Below, in pieces: positions 13,685 to 15,083 of a stretch of 15,083 bases of DNA. Both the position numbers and the translations under genes were made by a program. Origin of the DNA: Alphaproteobacteria bacterium (GTDB taxonomy: Bacteria > Pseudomonadota > Alphaproteobacteria > Rhodobacterales > Rhodobacteraceae); assembly GCA_003695135.1 (NCBI GenBank), contig RFIR01000476.1:1-15083 (forward strand), given 5' to 3'. The notes below the pieces were generated by a model. The model was given only the letters and a program-made list of their open reading frames with translations. It had not been told where the DNA came from and ran no database searches. Each line of letters opens with the position of its first letter. Positions within the stretch are counted from its first letter, which is position 1.

Positions 13685-14434
13685 CTAGACGCAGCGGCCG
13701 CCATCGACGGGCAGGATCACCCCGGTCAGGAACGACGCCTCCTCGGAGCTGAGAAACAGCGCGGCGGCGGCAAGGTCGGTGGTCTCGCACAGCCGGCCCA
13801 GCGGGATGGTGGCGAGGAACTTCTCGCGCGCTTCGGGGCTGTCGGGCTGGCCGATGAAGGTCTCCATCAGCCCGGTCGCGGCCAGCACCGGTGCCAGCGC
13901 ATTGACCCGGATCCTGTCCGGCGCGAGATCGACGGCAAGCGACTTGGTCATCAGATGCACCGCGCCCTTGGTGGAGTTGTACCAGGTCAGGCCGGGGCGC
14001 GGCCTTATGCCGGCGGTCGAGCCGATGTTGAGCATCGAGCCGCCGCCGCGGGTGCGGAAATGCGGCACCACCGCATGGGTCATGTGGAAGATGGAATCCA
14101 CGTTGATGGCGTAGAGCTTGCGGAAGGTGGCGTGATCGACCGAGAGCAGCGGGCCGTTGGGGTGGCTCCAGCCGGCATTGTTGACCGCGATGTCGAGCCC
14201 GCCGAAGGCCGCGATCGCCGCATCGACCGCCGCCCTGACCTGATCGCCGTCGGAGACGTCGCAGGCCACGGCGCGGGCGGCGTCGCCGATCTCGGCGGCC
14301 ACCGCCTCGGCCCCCTGCAGGTTGATGTCGGCCAGCATGACCTTCGCGCCTTCCCGCGCAAAGACCCGGGCGATCTCGCGCCCGAAACCCGAGGCCGCCC
14401 CGGTGACGATCGCCGTCCTGTCCTTCAGCCGCAT
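13685..14434 (-). CDS. Short-chain dehydrogenase/reductase (SDR, FabG-like glucose/3-oxoacyl type)
   Basis: Classical cytoplasmic NAD(P)-dependent oxidoreductase; substrate not identifiable. The 249-aa product has every family motif: cofactor loop TGAASGFG (11-18), CDVSD (58-62), NNAG (85-88), and the catalytic tetrad Asn111, Ser139, Tyr152 and Lys156 (YNSTK). Asp36 at the end of the second strand favours NAD(H) over NADP(H). The C-terminal FLTGVILPVDGGRCV is typical. The ATG at 14434 has GGGAGGGAA about 6 nt upstream. It stands alone, 119 bp upstream of the TPR gene on the same strand, with a hairpin and a candidate promoter between them. The 164 bp upstream to the next repeat show no convincing promoter. 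Confidence 0.93.
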   Translation of the reverse strand: MRLKDRTAIVTGAASGFGREIARVFAREGAKVMLADINLQGAEAVAAEIGDAARAVACDVSDGDQVRAAVDAAIAAFGGLDIAVNNAGWSHPNGPLLSVDHATFRKLYAINVDSIFHMTHAVVPHFRTRGGGSMLNIGSTAGIRPRPGLTWYNSTKGAVHLMTKSLAVDLAPDRIRVNALAPVLAATGLMETFIGQPDSPEAREKFLATIPLGRLCETTDLAAAALFLSSEEASFLTGVILPVDGGRCV

Positions 14435-14598
14435 TGCCGTTCCCTCCCCCTTGCCGTTTGGCGCGCCGAATCCCTGGGCCGAAATCCTGATACGGCAGAG
14501 CCGTCACCGCAACCTTCGAGGTGAGGGGAATCGGGAACTGCGCGCGCGCGGTGCGGCCCGGAGCAATGTCTTGCGGGTGGGATGGAAAGATGATCGGA

Positions 14599-14687
14599 AG
14601 AGGCTCGCGCGGAAACTTGCCGGTCAGGCCCGGGCGAAGCGCCCATGTGCCGCGAAATGCGGCGCCGGTGAAGTCCCTGTTATTAGC
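14599..14687 (-). repeat. Partial copy D of the 216-bp repeat (inverted right end)
   Basis: On the minus strand this reads ACAGGGACTTCACC, the hairpin GGCGCCGC-ATTTC-GCGGCAC, then GCCCGGGCCTGACCGG, GTTTCC and GCCTCT, following the right part of copy A in order. The hairpin is at 14647-14666, with one wobble pair. The fragment is opposite in orientation to copies B and C, and its homology stops exactly where copy B begins, as if B had inserted into it or the two had been fused. Confidence 0.65.
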
Positions 14688-14903
14688 AGAGACCCCTGCG
14701 AAACAGGATGCAGGCGGACGCCCGGAATGCACAAGGTCTTGCACGAATCATGATCGTGCGCGCGTAAAATAATTTGAAATTAATTCCTCAATCAATATTT
14801 ATCAATCGACAGTGAAAACAAGAAGGGCGCATGTGGCGCCACAATTTCGTGGCGCCCGCGCGGAACGCTCGGGTCTGGCTGGTTGAGTTTTGCAGAGGTC
14901 TCT
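14688..14903 (+). mobile_element. Complete 216-bp MITE-like element, copy B
   Basis: The left end AGAGACCCCTGCGAAAC (14688-14704) and right end GTTTTGCAGAGGTCTCT (14887-14903) are terminal inverted repeats matching at 15 of 17 positions. Inside are GCGCGCGTAAAATAATTT (TAATT at 14770), CAATCAATATTTATCAATC and a perfect 8-bp hairpin, GGCGCCAC (14835-14842) with GTGGCGCC (14849-14856) and loop AATTTC. Size and the order of landmarks equal those of copy A. There is no credible ORF. No clear target duplication is visible: ATA separates it from copy C on the right and TTAGC precedes it on the left. Confidence 0.85.
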
Positions 14904-14906
14904 ATA

Positions 14907-15083
14907 AGAGAGTCCTGCAAAACCCGGATGTAGACAGGCGTCCTGGATGTGCCAATTTTCAGACCAATCAAATCTGCGCGCGCATAAAATAATTAGAAAA
15001 TAACTTCGCAATCAATATTTATCAATCAACAGTGAAAACAGGAAAAACGCACGTGGCGCCACAATTTCGTGGCGCCCGCGCGG
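14907..15083 (+). mobile_element. 216-bp MITE-like element, copy C, cut by window end
   Basis: It starts with AGAGAGTCCTGCAAAAC (14907-14923), only 3 bp after copy B. Landmarks fall at the same offsets as in A: TAATT at +83 (14990) and hairpin GGCGCCAC at +148 (15055-15062 with 15069-15076). Over 15009-15083 it matches 14789-14863 of copy B at 69 of 75 positions without gaps. If full length it would end at 15122, 39 bp outside the window. Confidence 0.82.

Noticed and set aside
13566..14744. Upstream extension of the TPR reading frame across the SDR gene
   Set aside because: No similarity, no signal; the SDR gene occupies this region in another frame, and a GTG with Shine-Dalgarno and signal peptide exists at 13565.
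10340..15011. Minus-strand ORFs at 10340-10699 and 14802-15011 sharing the peptide ARRFDWSE-x-WHIQ
   Set aside because: The shared peptide comes from the repeated DNA module (10614-10660 and 14946-15000); the rest of the two frames do not match, and other copies break the frame.

Overview
The window is GC-rich (about two thirds G+C by eye) with dense, often overlapping genes. Gene content and protein style point to an alphaproteobacterium, most likely Rhodobacteraceae: a Kdo/capsule export cluster, a TPR lipoprotein-like gene coupled to ispE, and an intergenic CCTCCGGCGGGGATATTTG-type motif. No rRNA, tRNA or CRISPR was seen.

Layout. (1) 1-3552, minus strand: capsule operon kpsT-kpsE-kdsA-phosphohexomutase, the last gene cut by the window start; a candidate promoter lies at 3653-3682. 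(2) 3695-6471, minus strand: an arsR-type regulator, a DUF318/ArsP-like permease (ATGA overlap) and a divergent nhaA antiporter, with an inverted-repeat operator and a promoter that predicts a leaderless arsR mRNA. (3) 6659-7363 minus: Nu-class-like glutathione transferase. (4) 7576-7965 plus: mscL, converging on ald through a shared hairpin. (5) 8008-9750: ald and a divergent Lrp/AsnC regulator, with two near-identical dyads exactly 30 bp apart between them. (6) 9846-10463 plus: small two-TM YcxB-like protein. (7) 10988-14434 minus: an SDR dehydrogenase, a secreted TPR protein and ispE (the last two overlap by 11 bp).

The most unusual structure is a repeat family in the two gene-poor stretches (10502-10880 and 14599-15083) on either side of the SDR-TPR-ispE block. 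Two complete copies are both exactly 216 bp, bounded by about 17-bp terminal inverted repeats (AGAGACCCCTGCAAAAC), and carry an AT-rich core and a GGCGCC hairpin with compensatory change. A third copy runs off the right edge, and three partial copies (two left halves, one inverted right end) sit next to them. They encode no protein and look like a MITE-type non-autonomous element.

How the genes work together: the capsule genes make Kdo and a sugar phosphate precursor and supply part of the ABC exporter, but the KpsM permease is not in view. The arsR cluster looks like a metalloid-responsive efflux unit with an antiporter attached. The ald/Lrp pair is a typical alanine-responsive catabolic module. 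ispE is a core isoprenoid gene.
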